Assembly (NCBI RefSeq): GCF_963678635.1
Contig: NC_087064.1
Location: 47,043,346 to 47,107,345, forward strand
Direction: 5' to 3'
DNA from: Symsagittifera roscoffensis
Lineage: Eukaryota; Xenacoelomorpha; Acoela; Convolutidae
Length of the DNA stretch: 64,000 nucleotides
The translations under genes were made by a program, and so were the position numbers. The notes under the pieces are model-generated. The model was given only the letters and a program-made list of their open reading frames with translations. It did no database searches and was not told the origin of the DNA. This document shows positions 13,597-24,375 of the stretch, piece by piece. Within the stretch, counting starts at the first letter, position 1; each line of letters opens with the position of its first letter.

Positions 13597-15711
13597 TACC
13601 GTGTTTTTGTCGAACAGTTGATAAATTCTGACTGGAGTTCCGTTGAAATTGGAACCTTGCTTCGCATCAGGAAAATGTGTCGATGAACTGACCGTTCCAC
13701 CAAACTGTTGTTCCAGTCGAGCTATATAATGTACAGCGCGGTCGATTCTAATGCATCTGGTAAACTGGTGAATCTGGACAGTGTTTCTCAGGACTTCCTC
13801 CAGAACGAACTTTTCAACTTTTGGGCTATCTATCATTTTTTTGATATGTTCGATATGGAGATAATTACTCGCAGTTTGAGGCCTCCTTCGTCTGTCAGTG
13901 AGATTCGACCATCGCAAATTTTGCGCTTGGTCTACCAAACACCACCGCAAAAAATGATCACTTTCAAGTCGATCAGACCCAGGCGGGAGCTCGCTTAGCA
14001 TCCTCAAGCCATTATCATCACTCATGACATGCGTGTCGAAATAAAACCAGAAATTATCATCCTGTTGTGGAAGTGAACAAGTAGTACACTTGAGAAAAAT
14101 GTCAACACCTGCAATGATAACCTGGTTGTTGCCAACTTCTTCCAAGTTGAGAGCAATGTGCACTACATATTCATCCTTTTTCGGACCTTCTTCTGTTCCA
14201 GACCTGACAGCTGCAAGAGAAACTTGAAAGAATTTAGCATTATATTGACTTTTCGCGCTGTCAATAGGAGAAGGATGATCAAACTGGTACTTGCAGTCAT
14301 CTTGTACGAGCATTGAGCAAATAACTTCGTTTTCAGACAAAATTTTTTTGAAAAAGTGAGTGTAATTTCCGTCACAGAGTAACAGAATCTTTTCTTCTGG
14401 CTCATTTTTGCAAAATTGAAGAAGTTTATGAGTGGTTAAAATCGTTTTGCCCGATCCAGCAGGACCGATGATTAGTTTCGTTCCCCGATTAGATGAATTG
14501 AGTATCTCTTGCTGTCGTGGAGTCAAAAACTGAATTTTCAGGCTTCCACATGTGTTATAGATGGATGACTTTCCAGTGGGTTCCACATCCGTGAACAGTG
14601 TCTTTTTGTTCTTTGTCAAGTTCTCTTGGAAAATTTTTGAATCGAGGTTTCTAACCGCTACAGAATGACTAAGTTTTTCTTTGTAATTATGAACTGGCCC
14701 AGCAATTTTGCCTTCTATGATCGAAGTAACCGCCAAGCCAACTAACACGGGGACCAGATATTTACAAGTCAAATCAATTGGCTGTTCGGAGCTTTCAACT
14801 TGCTTATTTGTCAATGAACCAAACCACTGCAAAAAGTCATTCCAGTTTGATAGAATTGATTTATCCAAGATATCATAACTGTTTCTAAGACTTGCAAACT
14901 TTGCATTCATATCAGCTGAAATTTCGTCATCAGGTAACACAACAAACTTTTTCATCACTGGTTCAATTTTATCCGATGTGAAATAATTTGCTATCCAAGA
15001 AATAAATAACTCATCACGCTGTAATTGTTTGGCGGCTGCTGTTATTTTGCTAAAATCTGATTCTGTAGACTTTGTTTCAAAGCCATGGCTCTTCAATTCA
15101 CACAGCATAACTCCGTTGATAGGATCAATAGTTATTACATCGATTTCAAGGTTTTTCGTTGAACCTCTCGAATCAATTTGGAAGCTGTTTTGAAGTTCAG
15201 TCAGGCATTCTGAAGACTGGATTTCAGTCTTGACAACAGATTTTATCAATTTCCATTGATTGGTGTTTATATGAAACCCATGGAAAATGAACATAGGCAG
15301 TCCTTTTTCGATGGCAAATTTTTGTAGCTTCAATACAAATTTATACTCGTCAATTTGGGTTTTTTGTCCAGTTCTAAAGCTTCGATATTGTTTTATTCCT
15401 ACCTGGTTTGTTTTTTGACCTCCGGACGATCCCTCGGGTGGCTCCGGCGGGATTGATTGCGGCAATGGGGGGACTAAATGGACTCCCTTTGGGCCTTGTT
15501 CTGATAACCAATTGGGGAAGAATGTTTCCATGTACCACGTGCACATAGACTTGAAGTCTTGAATTGGGGCAGATCCACCCGGAACAGAATACACTAACTG
15601 GTCCGCTAATGGATCATCTTTAGTTAAGGCCATTTTACGTCTGAGTACCAACCACTGAGACCGATGACGCATAAAAGTTGTTGGACGTTGGCTGAAAGCT
15701 CTGAAAAACAT
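13372..15711 (-). CDS. NERD nuclease-like / SF1 helicase-like P-loop protein, 3' end disrupted
   Basis: A 779-codon ORF; only about the first 705 codons (15711 to about 13597) are gene sequence, and the rest reads through a TIR element. Residues about 120-245 resemble a NERD (PD-(D/E)XK-type) nuclease domain: NLEIDVITID at 187-196 and MLCELK at 202-207 supply the D...ExK arrangement. Residues 396-425 show a helicase Q-like LTPRQQEIL and a Walker A motif, GPAGSGKT (416-423). Residues 591-597, CLVDQAQ, sit where SF1 motif II (DExQ) is expected, with Gln at the catalytic Glu position. LEEVLRNT (637-644) resembles motif III/IV surroundings. Helicase motifs V and VI are absent. An in-frame TAA directly precedes the ATG, and TTTTTCAG just inside the ORF could be a 3' splice site, so the true start may be in an upstream exon or at Met14/Met27. 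ACG|GTAC at about 13603 could be a 5' splice site, which would put the element in an intron. The role is unknown; nucleic-acid cleavage or remodelling is inferred from the domains. Confidence 0.72.
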   Translation of the reverse strand: MFFRAFSQRPTTFMRHRSQWLVLRRKMALTKDDPLADQLVYSVPGGSAPIQDFKSMCTWYMETFFPNWLSEQGPKGVHLVPPLPQSIPPEPPEGSSGGQKTNQVGIKQYRSFRTGQKTQIDEYKFVLKLQKFAIEKGLPMFIFHGFHINTNQWKLIKSVVKTEIQSSECLTELQNSFQIDSRGSTKNLEIDVITIDPINGVMLCELKSHGFETKSTESDFSKITAAAKQLQRDELFISWIANYFTSDKIEPVMKKFVVLPDDEISADMNAKFASLRNSYDILDKSILSNWNDFLQWFGSLTNKQVESSEQPIDLTCKYLVPVLVGLAVTSIIEGKIAGPVHNYKEKLSHSVAVRNLDSKIFQENLTKNKKTLFTDVEPTGKSSIYNTCGSLKIQFLTPRQQEILNSSNRGTKLIIGPAGSGKTILTTHKLLQFCKNEPEEKILLLCDGNYTHFFKKILSENEVICSMLVQDDCKYQFDHPSPIDSAKSQYNAKFFQVSLAAVRSGTEEGPKKDEYVVHIALNLEEVGNNQVIIAGVDIFLKCTTCSLPQQDDNFWFYFDTHVMSDDNGLRMLSELPPGSDRLESDHFLRWCLVDQAQNLRWSNLTDRRRRPQTASNYLHIEHIKKMIDSPKVEKFVLEEVLRNTVQIHQFTRCIRIDRAVHYIARLEQQFGGTVSSSTHFPDAKQGSNFNGTPVRIYQLFDKNTVPGLTPIHRKCLSYNSMQQKPLSYNSTHQMYGENACHTIFIHFRKTIETKLNHFCGFLRTVEQTVDKKKQILIFF

Positions 15712-17425
15712 TTAATAACAGCGAGTCACTGATAAACATTTTTAGGCTTCCGTTTGAAACTTGAAAAATAGTCTCATTTTAAATATCTTTTATATATTCT
15801 AATTTTGACATAAACAAATAGCTTAAAGCGCTTCCTAGAATCCAGGGGCGCCCCTCTCAGTGATTCGACCCCTTACCGACACAAAGGGTCCCCCTTTGTA
15901 CTAATTTGAGATATCCATTTTGGTGATGGAACCTACAAACTTTCTAAGGGCGCCATTCTCTACTAAATTTTAGGGGGAAGCGCGAGCCGAAAAAAACGCA
16001 GATTTTTTGGTCAAAATTTTCCAAAAAAAATGCAAAAAAAACGTTTTTTTTTGGCCTGTTTTTTCAAAATTTTGCCAGCGGCGCACAAATTTTTTTCCAA
16101 AACATGGTCTTCATAGTGGTTTGGGAGAGCTCGGAAAATCAATTTGGTCGACCTAAAAAATGTTCGACAAAATTTTCTGAAAATCCCCCCTCGAGAAAAT
16201 CCTAGGTCCGCCCCTGCTAGAATCTATACCGAATTGCTCTAAATTTACACAAAAAGAAAGCTATTGGAACAAATCCGAGAAGGTTAATACGGTGTTAATT
16301 AATGCACGGAGAAAGGCTAGATAAGCCAGCTGGCGCTTTTTGAGTCACTTAAAATTAACAAAAAAAATTTCAATCAAACTTCAGTTTATTGTTTGTCCAT
16401 TACCTTATTAAGTGATTAGAAATTTATGGAAAATTTGAGATTGAAACAATTTTGAGCAAATTCAACCCAATTTGCAAAACTGGAACAATAGATTTTTTAT
16501 ATTTCACTGGAAACTTGAAAGTTGAAATCCACTTTCGAGACCAAAAATTGCTCAAAATTCTATTGAAGAGCGAAATTGGTTTTTCTTTTAGCAAATGAGT
16601 TTGGATTAAAACTAAGCCGCAAAATCTTATATTTCTGAGAAACAAAATATTATACTTATAATCGTCTCCGCTAAATTGATTGATACTTAATAAAATTTGT
16701 AGTTCGGGTCAGATGATGCTTGTTGCAATACTTAAAACTATATAGCTTACCTGCTTTTTGTGACTCAAATTGAGCCAAAAATTAACTTTCCAACACAAGT
16801 AATCAGTAAGCCAAAACTTAACTTTCCAACACAAGTAAATCAGTAATATTAAAATAGCAAAGTTTCTCCATGTCAACTTATAAATTTCGCGAACAAGCCT
16901 TCTATTGGAAAAAATGACCATTCATATGGTACCTGAGTTAATGTATCATATTAGTCTAGAGCAAATAATCAAAAGCTTAACATTTGATAATCATCTGCAT
17001 TTTTGAAAAGCAACAGCGCTAGTGCTATATAATAAGCAAACAAGGTTCAAATTGCCTTTAAAAATGAATTGAAACTTGTTCAGTTTTTTTTTCTGAGAGA
17101 ACTTGGACTGCTGATTAAACAAACCAGGTAAAGATGTTAGTTCTATTCGGCTTTCAAATAATTGGTAGTAGTTGTAACCGGATAAAACGAATAAAAGATA
17201 AAATTCAAAAAGCTTTTTTCTCAACTTAGTTTGATCTTAGACAAAAATGATAAAAAATAAATTTTGCTTACAATTTTTGGCAGAATTATTATGGTGCAAG
17301 AGAAAAATCAATGGTAGCTTTTTTAACCAATCAAAAATGATGCCAAAACTATTTTTTTAATTGCTGACAAAACTATATCACAGCAAGCTTCCTATGTAGC
17401 CCAACAAAAACTGCGATGAACGTAT
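15712..17425. other. non-coding stretch upstream of the NERD/helicase-like gene
   Basis: No gene is recognised. A patch at 15838-16215 is richer in G and C (CAGGGGCGCCCC...) and includes a run of CAAAGGGTCCCC text that has a loose echo at 51420-51530, possibly from a dispersed repeat. An upstream exon or promoter of the minus-strand gene at 13372-15711 would lie here, but none can be shown. Confidence 0.4.
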
Positions 17426-17622
17426 CATTACGAGGCCAAACTGTGTATTTTGTGAATTGTAAGCGGATTCCGCAACAAGGACGCTCCCTTTGTTCTTTTT
17501 TTGTTCTTTAATTTTCTTTGATCGTTAAAATTTTAGCATGTTTAAAGACATGTCTCTGGAATCCAGGAACAAACAGACACAAAACTGTGCTCCTATCCAG
17601 TGCACAGTTTGGCCTCGTAATG
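17426..17622. mobile_element. short palindromic MITE, 197 bp
   Basis: The left end, CATTACGAGGCCAAACTGTG, is matched by a perfect reverse complement at 17603-17622. The interior has no coding capacity. Perfect 20-bp terminal inverted repeats enclosing about 160 bp are typical of a young MITE. No clear target-site duplication was identified (flanks GTAT / GTTT). Confidence 0.7.
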
Positions 17623-18839
17623 GTTTTAAAAAATTTTAATTTTATATTGACGTTTTAATTAGTATCAATAACGTTTTTTGCTCATTAAAAAAATAACTTT
17701 GTTTGTAAAGTTCATGAATAACTTTCTGTTTCTTGAACGACAATGCTCAATTAAGCAGTACGAAAGCATTCGAAAACCTGTAGAAAACAAGTTTTGAAAA
17801 GAAAATTTTAATTTAATAATTTAATTTTGAGAATCTGTTTTGATTAGAACAAGCAATATAGTGTCCGCAGTTTTTTTATTTTTTTCAGAGGTTTTTCAAA
17901 ATATAAGTTTTTTTTATTGAATAGTTTCAGCTTTTCAGCGCTAAGGATGATTTGTTCCCCAGCTTCAAAAAAATATACATAGGAGACAACGTTGCGATAT
18001 CCGCGGAGTTATTATTTATTTAAATAAAGAAAAATCACCACACACTGGGTAAACTTGCGACAACTACAATGTGGCTCAGTTGAACAGTTATTTATTACAA
18101 TTGATTGGATTTGTATTGAAAGCAAAAGTTTTTGTGTACCTAGCCATATTCGTGGGTTGGCTCAAATTAAGCTTTTCTTTTGTCTCATCAAAAAGTGTGC
18201 CGCAGTATTCTCGAAAAAGACTTGTTACTTTCACGCGTAGCCTCAAAAAAATTAAAATTTCACAAAAAATTAAGCTGGAAACTTTGCGAAACTCACAAAA
18301 CCTCCAAATTTCATAGACTCAGTTTTCGAAATTTGTTTTAAAAAAAAAGTTCACAGAGTTTTTCGCAATATAATTCAAATCGAAATCAAAATTCAAGATG
18401 CTGGTATACTAATAAAATGTGTAAGAGGACCTTGCGATATCAGCGGGGAATCTCAAATTTTTCCAACTTTCACATTACTGAAAAACAAAGTTGATTAGGT
18501 GGAACAACAATTGAGAAAAACAAATGAAAAATTCATGATCCATGTCTATGAAAAGCAATTATATATTCAGCGATGGCCGAAGAGAAACTTTTCAAAAAGA
18601 TTTAAGAACTACATTGAAATGTAAAAAAAATGAACAGGTAACAGGAGGCCATAGTCCCCGTTTTCCTTCATTTCTTGTTTTGATTGAAAAAAATCATCAT
18701 CGAAGCGGAATGAAAACAAAAAAAAATAGGAAAAAAAATTAAAAAGTCTAATTCGAATTAAATTGAGGGTTACTAAGCCTCAAATGATATGAATTGTAAT
18801 ATTTCACAAGCAATTTAGGCTTAAACAAAATATCGTATA
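17623..18839. other. AT-rich non-coding stretch
   Basis: No gene, RNA or repeat boundary is recognised. Short ORFs on the plus strand (18055-18316 and 18542-18742) have no recognisable family and low-complexity, Lys/Phe-rich composition, so they are not called. Confidence 0.4.
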
Positions 18840-19854
18840 TGGTCACTGGCGCGGATTTTTGTTCTTATCAAAAATGATGTAAAATATCTTTGTTTTGCAA
18901 AGCAAAAAATCACTGAAAAAAAAACATCGACCAGCTTCAGTTTTATCTGAATAAATTATATTGTGAATCAGTTTTTATTCAAATAACAGAAACACGGTTA
19001 AAAGCGGATTCAAACAAAAAACTCCTCCTCTTACCAAATTACCAACTAGTAGAAAATCAAAGAAGAGAGAGGAGAGGTGGTGGAGTTGGCTTTTTTGTTC
19101 ATAATGACACTAGTTTTCAGCGCATTAGTGGCTTTACCTCAGATCATTGTCAACTCTTGACGATTAAAAATAACATGGAAAAGTACTGTTCATTTTGTAC
19201 AGTCTTTATTTAAGTCCTGGCTCAAAACTGATTGATTCAATGAAGAGTTTGTAAAATTACTTAGATGGGATGAATGTAGCACCCGATGAAAAAGATGTTA
19301 TTTGTGGAGACTTCAATCTTGATCAATTAAAACCTAAAATCAAAAATTCATGCAAACATTGTTTAAATGCTTTTAGTTTAAAATGTCAAAACAATTTAAA
19401 ATCATTCGCCCAACACTTTATTCCAAACGTTGCCTAGTTGTGGTGTACTCAAATTTTTCTACAGTTATTCAGGTATACATTGATTACAGATCATTCAACG
19501 GTAGTTAAATACCCAAAAGAAACAAAAAATGAGTTCCTGGTGAAATTTCCATAGCAGAAGTATTCAAAATTTGGAACACGTCAGAAGACAGAACAATTTG
19601 CAAAAAAAAAGAATCTAATTTTCTACATGAATTACAAAAGCTACATGAATTAAATTTCTTCATGAATTGGATAGATAAGGAAATCAAAAATATGGCTAGC
19701 AGAAGAAGAAAAGATTATTAATTTACATTAGCTTAAGAATTGACAATCATAAAGGGAAATTTGCAAAAACTTGAAATGCATAACAAAAATTATTCAGCAA
19801 GAAAAGGAAACAATTTTACCAAAACAAGTTTGAAAAATGATGCATAACAAAATT

Positions 19855-20545
19855 AAAGAGTTTTTTTAATACTTTGAGAGAATTATCGGGTGAAAACAGA
19901 AAATCTGTTATAATAAGCCAAAAAATATAAAAAATTTTTATCAATTTTATGCTATTATAGGACATCAATTGGCTGAGAAATTTATATCAGATCAAAAACT
20001 TCATCAGAAGGAATTTTTTAAAAGTTTTTGTTTAATGAAAACAAGCGAAAAAGAAATCTCCTCAATTTTCAGTAACTTTCATTCAAAATGTAGTTGTGAT
20101 TTGTTTGGGCTCATTACTTTTGTCATAAAAAAGATTGAAATGGCAATAATTAAAACACTGACAAAAATTATTTAACGAATGTTTTGAGAAAAAAGTTTTA
20201 CTAGATTGACTCAAAGTAGCCATAGTAATACCAATTCATAAAAATGGAACAAAATATCCAGATAATTATAGGCCAATATCTCTTCTACCAGTTTTTAGCA
20301 AAATTTTCGAAAACAACTCCATAAACGCATTATTGACTTCTTAGATAAACATGGTGGTTTGACTAAGAACCAAATTGGGTTTAGACCTAAATTATCTACA
20401 ATCGATGTTCCGGAAAACTTCATGGAAGATATCTGAAATGATTGGGAGTTGAACCCTAATGTAACACATGCAACTTTCATAGACCTCAAAAAAGTGTTCA
20501 CTTCATACAATTCTACAAAAAGCTGAAAACTGCGGACTTTGAGGT
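19855..20545 (+). repeat. LINE internal duplication, left copy
   Basis: This stretch is nearly the same as 21145-21860: the sequence around TTTGAGAGAATTATCGGGTG, the GACATCAATTGGCTGAGAAA region (19960 and 21255), and the RT segment from CCATAGTAATACC through GACTAAGAACCAAATTGG. It carries the RT finger/palm start of the LINE. The two copies differ by small indels and substitutions. The left copy ends in a different sequence after about 20545. Confidence 0.7.
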
Positions 20546-21144
20546 CCCACACAGGAATTTTGAAATTTTCTAAAAGATTTCGCTGATACAGTCAGCAATC
20601 TCAATAATAGTTAATTAAACACTTTTTTCCATGATTTTCGCGATTCGTACATCCTAATTAATAAAGAAAAGATAGATTTTTTTCTAAAAGAAGAGGGTTG
20701 TAGGGAATGGACAACTGATAGTAGTTTACAGTAGAAAGTTCTTGGTACTTCTTAGAAATTGTAACTGTTTAATAGGGCATCACTTGACAATGCCTATCGG
20801 GCCTTTTGATGTCCCTGCATATCAGAATTATGTAAATTGACTAATGTCTGTTGAAAAATCTCTGATATTATAACAACTTTTTATTAGGAATAATATCATT
20901 ATACAAAGTGGAGAAGACTATATTTTTTGTAAGCTTTGATAGGAAACATTAGAAGCTCCTTAGGATAATATTTGTTAGCAACTGAGCAAATGCTTTTGAG
21001 GTAATTTTTAATTTTGTAAAAAGTTAGAAATGATTATTTATGGGTCAAATTTTGGGACCCAAATTCGCAAAAAAATTTACACAAGGTAATTTTGCTGAAA
21101 TTGAACTAGACAGTTTTTGATAGTCCGTTTTAAATAGGAAAAGA

Positions 21145-21860
21145 AAAGAAAGTTTTTAAAATACTTTGAGAGAGTTATCGGGTGAAAGCAAAAAATCTGT
21201 TAATCTAAGCGAAAAAAAATCAAAAATTTTAATCATTTGTTTTTGCTAATATAGGACATCAATTGGCTGAGAAAAGTAAATCATGTCAAAAACTTCATCA
21301 GAAGCAATTTCTTAAAAGTTTTTGTCTAATGAAAACAAGCGAAAGAGAAATCTCCTCGATTTTCCGTAACTTTCATACAAAATACAGCTGTGATTTTTCT
21401 GGGCTTATTACTTTTGTCATAAAAAAGATTGAATTGGCAATAATTAAAACACTGACAGAAGTAATTAACAAATGTTTGGTGAAAAAAGTTTTACCAGATT
21501 GACTCATAGTAGCCATACTAATACCAATTCATAAAAATGGAACAAAAAAAGATCCAGATAATTATAGGCCATTATCTCTTCTACCAGTTTTTAGCAAAAT
21601 TTTCGAAAACTACTCCATAAACGCATTATTGACTTCTTAGATAAACATGGTGGTTTGACTAAGAACCAAATTGGGTTTAGACCTAAATTATCTACAATCG
21701 ATGTTCCGAAAACTTCATGGAAGATATCTGAAATGATTGGGAGTTGAACCCTAATGTAACACATGCAACTTTCATAGACCCCAAAAAAGTGTTTGATACA
21801 GTTTCACTTGATACACTTCTCTACAAAAAGCTGAAAACTGCGGACCAGGCATTTTAAAAT
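21145..21860 (+). repeat. LINE internal duplication, right copy
   Basis: This is the counterpart of 19855-20545, about 1.29 kb downstream in direct orientation. Here the RT sequence continues into the GSVLGPLL and ADD region, so this copy is the one joined to the 3' half of the LINE. The intervening 20545-21145 includes a second 3'-terminal LINE piece (21030-21150 matches 22285-22400), as expected for two 3' ends lying in tandem. Confidence 0.65.
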
Positions 21861-22439
21861 CATTTTTGAAAAATAGATCAGAAGTAGTCAAAATAAACTC
21901 CAAATTGTCCAAATTGAAATTATTCACTGTTAAGTTTCACAGGGATCAGTGCTCGGGCCACTACTGTTCATTTTAATGATAAATGGTTTACCAAAGATTA
22001 AAAACTCAGTGAACACATTTTTATAAGCTGATGATACAGCAATAAGGCGAAAAAAAACGAAAATTACTACAATACAATGAGGTTCTATCAAAATTAGGAA
22101 ATTGGGTGAAAATCAAAGAGTTTACTCTGAAGCTAGACAAAAAAAACTAAACATATATTTTACAAGAAAATTAATCGCAGGTAGGACAATATAAAAATAG
22201 GAACTAATGATGTTAAAAAGGGCCTCTATACTAAATATTTGGGCAATCACATGTTTTTTGAGGTAATTTTTAATTTTTGAAAAAGTTAAGAATGATCATT
22301 TATGGGTCAAACTTTTGAACCCAAATTCGCAAAAAAGTTTACACAAGGTAATTCTGCTGAAGTTGAGTTAGAAAACTTTTTGATAGTCCATTTTAAATAG
22401 AAAAAAAAACGAGTAAATGGGTTGATTAGGTCATTTTTT

Positions 22440-23470
22440 TCCGCTGAATTTTTCAAATAAAAATCCAATTTGGCTAGTGAAAAAACTGAACACAGAGGCA
22501 AAGCTGAGCTTCGCACCACTTGCGATACAGATATGAATGACTATGGCTAAAAGCAAATGAAAGGACAAAAAATACCTTCAAAAATTTACAAGAGGAGAAT
22601 TTGGAGTGCTAGAAAGAAGGCGAACTTTTTGCTAGAAAGAAGGCGATCGAAGTTAGCCGATAATTTTCAGTTTATAAAAAAAAGATCCCGACAGGAACCA
22701 ATCTCTCGTTCGTTGTCGTTGAAAATGTGGTCATTATCACTGCGCCATGATGACAGAATTGGCGTGCATTTGAATTGATAAAAAAAGCAAGTTTTGCACA
22801 CATTTATGTGAACACCGTTGTTTTCAGGGAAAAGTCTAGTACCCAGTTACAACACCCTTGTTTAACGCAAAGGTTAAGAAAAAAGTCATTGGCGTTCAGC
22901 TCACAGGATAGTCTCAGTAATTGTGCCTCTGATTTTGATTGATGGAAAAATTGATTAAATTTCTTTTATATTTTCAAACCTAACACAAAAAGGACAGGAA
23001 TTACCTTTCAAAGGGTCTACAAAGAGAGGAAAAAAACATTAAAAAAACTAATGATACTAGCTGATGAGAGTTTTGAAAAAAAATATTTTTTACGGACTTG
23101 AACCTGTACTTGAACACTGAGATTTTCCAAAAAAAATTCCGACACAATTGTACCACTGACGCTTATAGTAAGCAAAAACAAGCGAGAAAGAGGCAAAAAG
23201 GAGCATCTAGAGGCTGAAAAACAGAAATTTCGCATGAAATATTTTAGAATGTTATCAGCAGAAGGCAACCACACAAACTTTGCAAGTACAAAATTGACAA
23301 GTATAAAACCAAAGTTATGTATAAAATATGCATTTCGAAAATTTCATCAAATATTCCGAGTTGAAAATTTTCCAAAAACGAGTTTTTAGTTGTACTGTTG
23401 CGTAAATAAATAGCTTTTTCTGGTTCATTTGATGAATTAAAAACGACGCATGAACTGTGCAATTAATAAC
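22440..23470 (+). repeat. diverged relative of the Penelope-array upstream segment
   Basis: The order of motifs matches the array unit: AGGC...GAGCTTCGCACCACTTGCG at 22488-22518 (array 55360-55390); GAAAAGTCTAGTACCCAGTT near 22829 (a tail motif in the array, 54408); CAAGCGAGAAAGAGGCAAA near 23178 (array 55716); TTAGAATGTTATCAG...ATAAAATATGCATTTC near 23243-23336 (array 55815-55856); and AAATAAATAGCTTTTTCTGGTTCA near 23403 (array 55928-55952). Homology ends near 23462, the same place where the array switches to reverse-transcriptase sequence. That suggests a true module boundary. Confidence 0.6.
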
Positions 23471-23869
23471 CAAACGTCAACGCACATATTTCGCTGAAAA
23501 GAGCCAGCAAACTCAGCACTAATATTTGCAATTTTGCTAGGAAAAAACTAGCTTTGTAGTATCAAACTGCCTTCTGCTTGTATAAAAATTTATTTTATTT
23601 TTCTGCCGTTTATCTTATAATGATGAATTATTTAATTTTCAAATATCGATTTTCAGAAGCTTGATTTGTTTTGAAAATAAAAGTGTATCACTGTAAAGCT
23701 CTTAGTATTACAGCGGTATAAATGTAGTATCTTACGCTGCTTAAAAGGTACTTCAACCCAATATTTTTTTTCATTACCTTCAAAAAATATGGAACTAGCC
23801 ATGAATTTCATTTCTGTAATCAATAGGTATAACGGCATCCTATCTTTGCTAACCCGTTGAACATTTTTT
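23471..23869. other. non-coding stretch
   Basis: No gene or repeat was recognised. It lies between the array-related segment and the older repeat that hosts the gypsy element. Confidence 0.35.
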
Positions 23870-24064
23870 TGTGCTCTGTTTCAAAAACTGCTCATATTGA
23901 CGGTTTATTCTCAAAATTAATCATGTTGAAGAAAAGTTGACCAAGGAGTACTGTTTTACTCCACTGGGAAATCTTAAATTTAAAACCCCTTTCAATTTAG
24001 AAATCGATCATGTTCGCTCGTTTTTCACCAGCTTTGCGATCGTAATTGAAATAAAAAACACTGT
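23870..24064 (+). repeat. left part of an old dispersed repeat split by the gypsy element
   Basis: It matches 31836-32020 in order: an ACTGCTCAT start, an 'AAATC...CCCTTTCAA' segment, then ATCATG-TCGCTCG-TTTCACCA and a GCGATCGTAATTG-like end. The repeat is cut at 24064 by the gypsy 5' LTR and resumes at 30606. The last ~48 bp before the LTR (24009-24056) are duplicated after the element (30606-30652). Confidence 0.65.
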
Positions 24065-24375
24065 TGTATAGAGTAATTTAGTTCATTTCGGAAGCTGTCA
24101 ATCAAATGTTCACTCTCGGTGCTAGACTAATTGATTAGCAGGTGTTTGTCCTTGAAACAGTCTGTCACCTTTAGATTGTGTCATCTCGGAAGCTGTCAAT
24201 CAAATGTTCACTCTCGGTGCTAGACTAATTGATTAGCAGGTGTTTGTCCTTGGAACAGTCTGTCACCCTTGGATTGTGTTCTCAACCACTCTCTATGCTA
24301 ACTTTGTAAGATTAAGTTGACTATCTCTTGTATCGGAATTCACAATTAGAAGACTACCGTTTTACTATCTCGACA
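24065..24375 (+). repeat. gypsy 5' LTR
   Basis: It begins TGTATAGAG and ends CTCGACA, giving TGT...ACA ends. It contains a 98-bp tandem duplication (starts at 24088 and 24186, TCGGAAGCTGTCAATC) that is also present in the 3' LTR, so the duplication predates insertion. It differs from the 3' LTR at about 24069 (A/T) and in the CCTTTAGA/CCTTTGGA position. Confidence 0.9.

Larger units (their letters stand above)
18840..22310 (+). mobile_element. broken non-LTR retrotransposon (CR1/Jockey-like LINE)
   Basis: The endonuclease part lies at about 18930-19560. In broken frames it reads ITETRLK, then RGGGVGFFVHND, ICGDFNLD (the APE-type GDFN motif) and ITDHSTV (the catalytic S/T-DH). Reverse transcriptase text follows: [20 protein letters not shown] at about 20232-20290 and again at about 21525-21590, then IGFRPKLSTID, and GSVLGPLLFILMI near 21945-21980. 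The YADD site near 22023-22040 is disrupted, with TAA where Tyr is expected (ADDTAI remains). A IIYGSNFG-like C-terminal motif occurs near 21035 and again near 22290. Multiple stops and frameshifts make it inactive. Confidence 0.8.
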
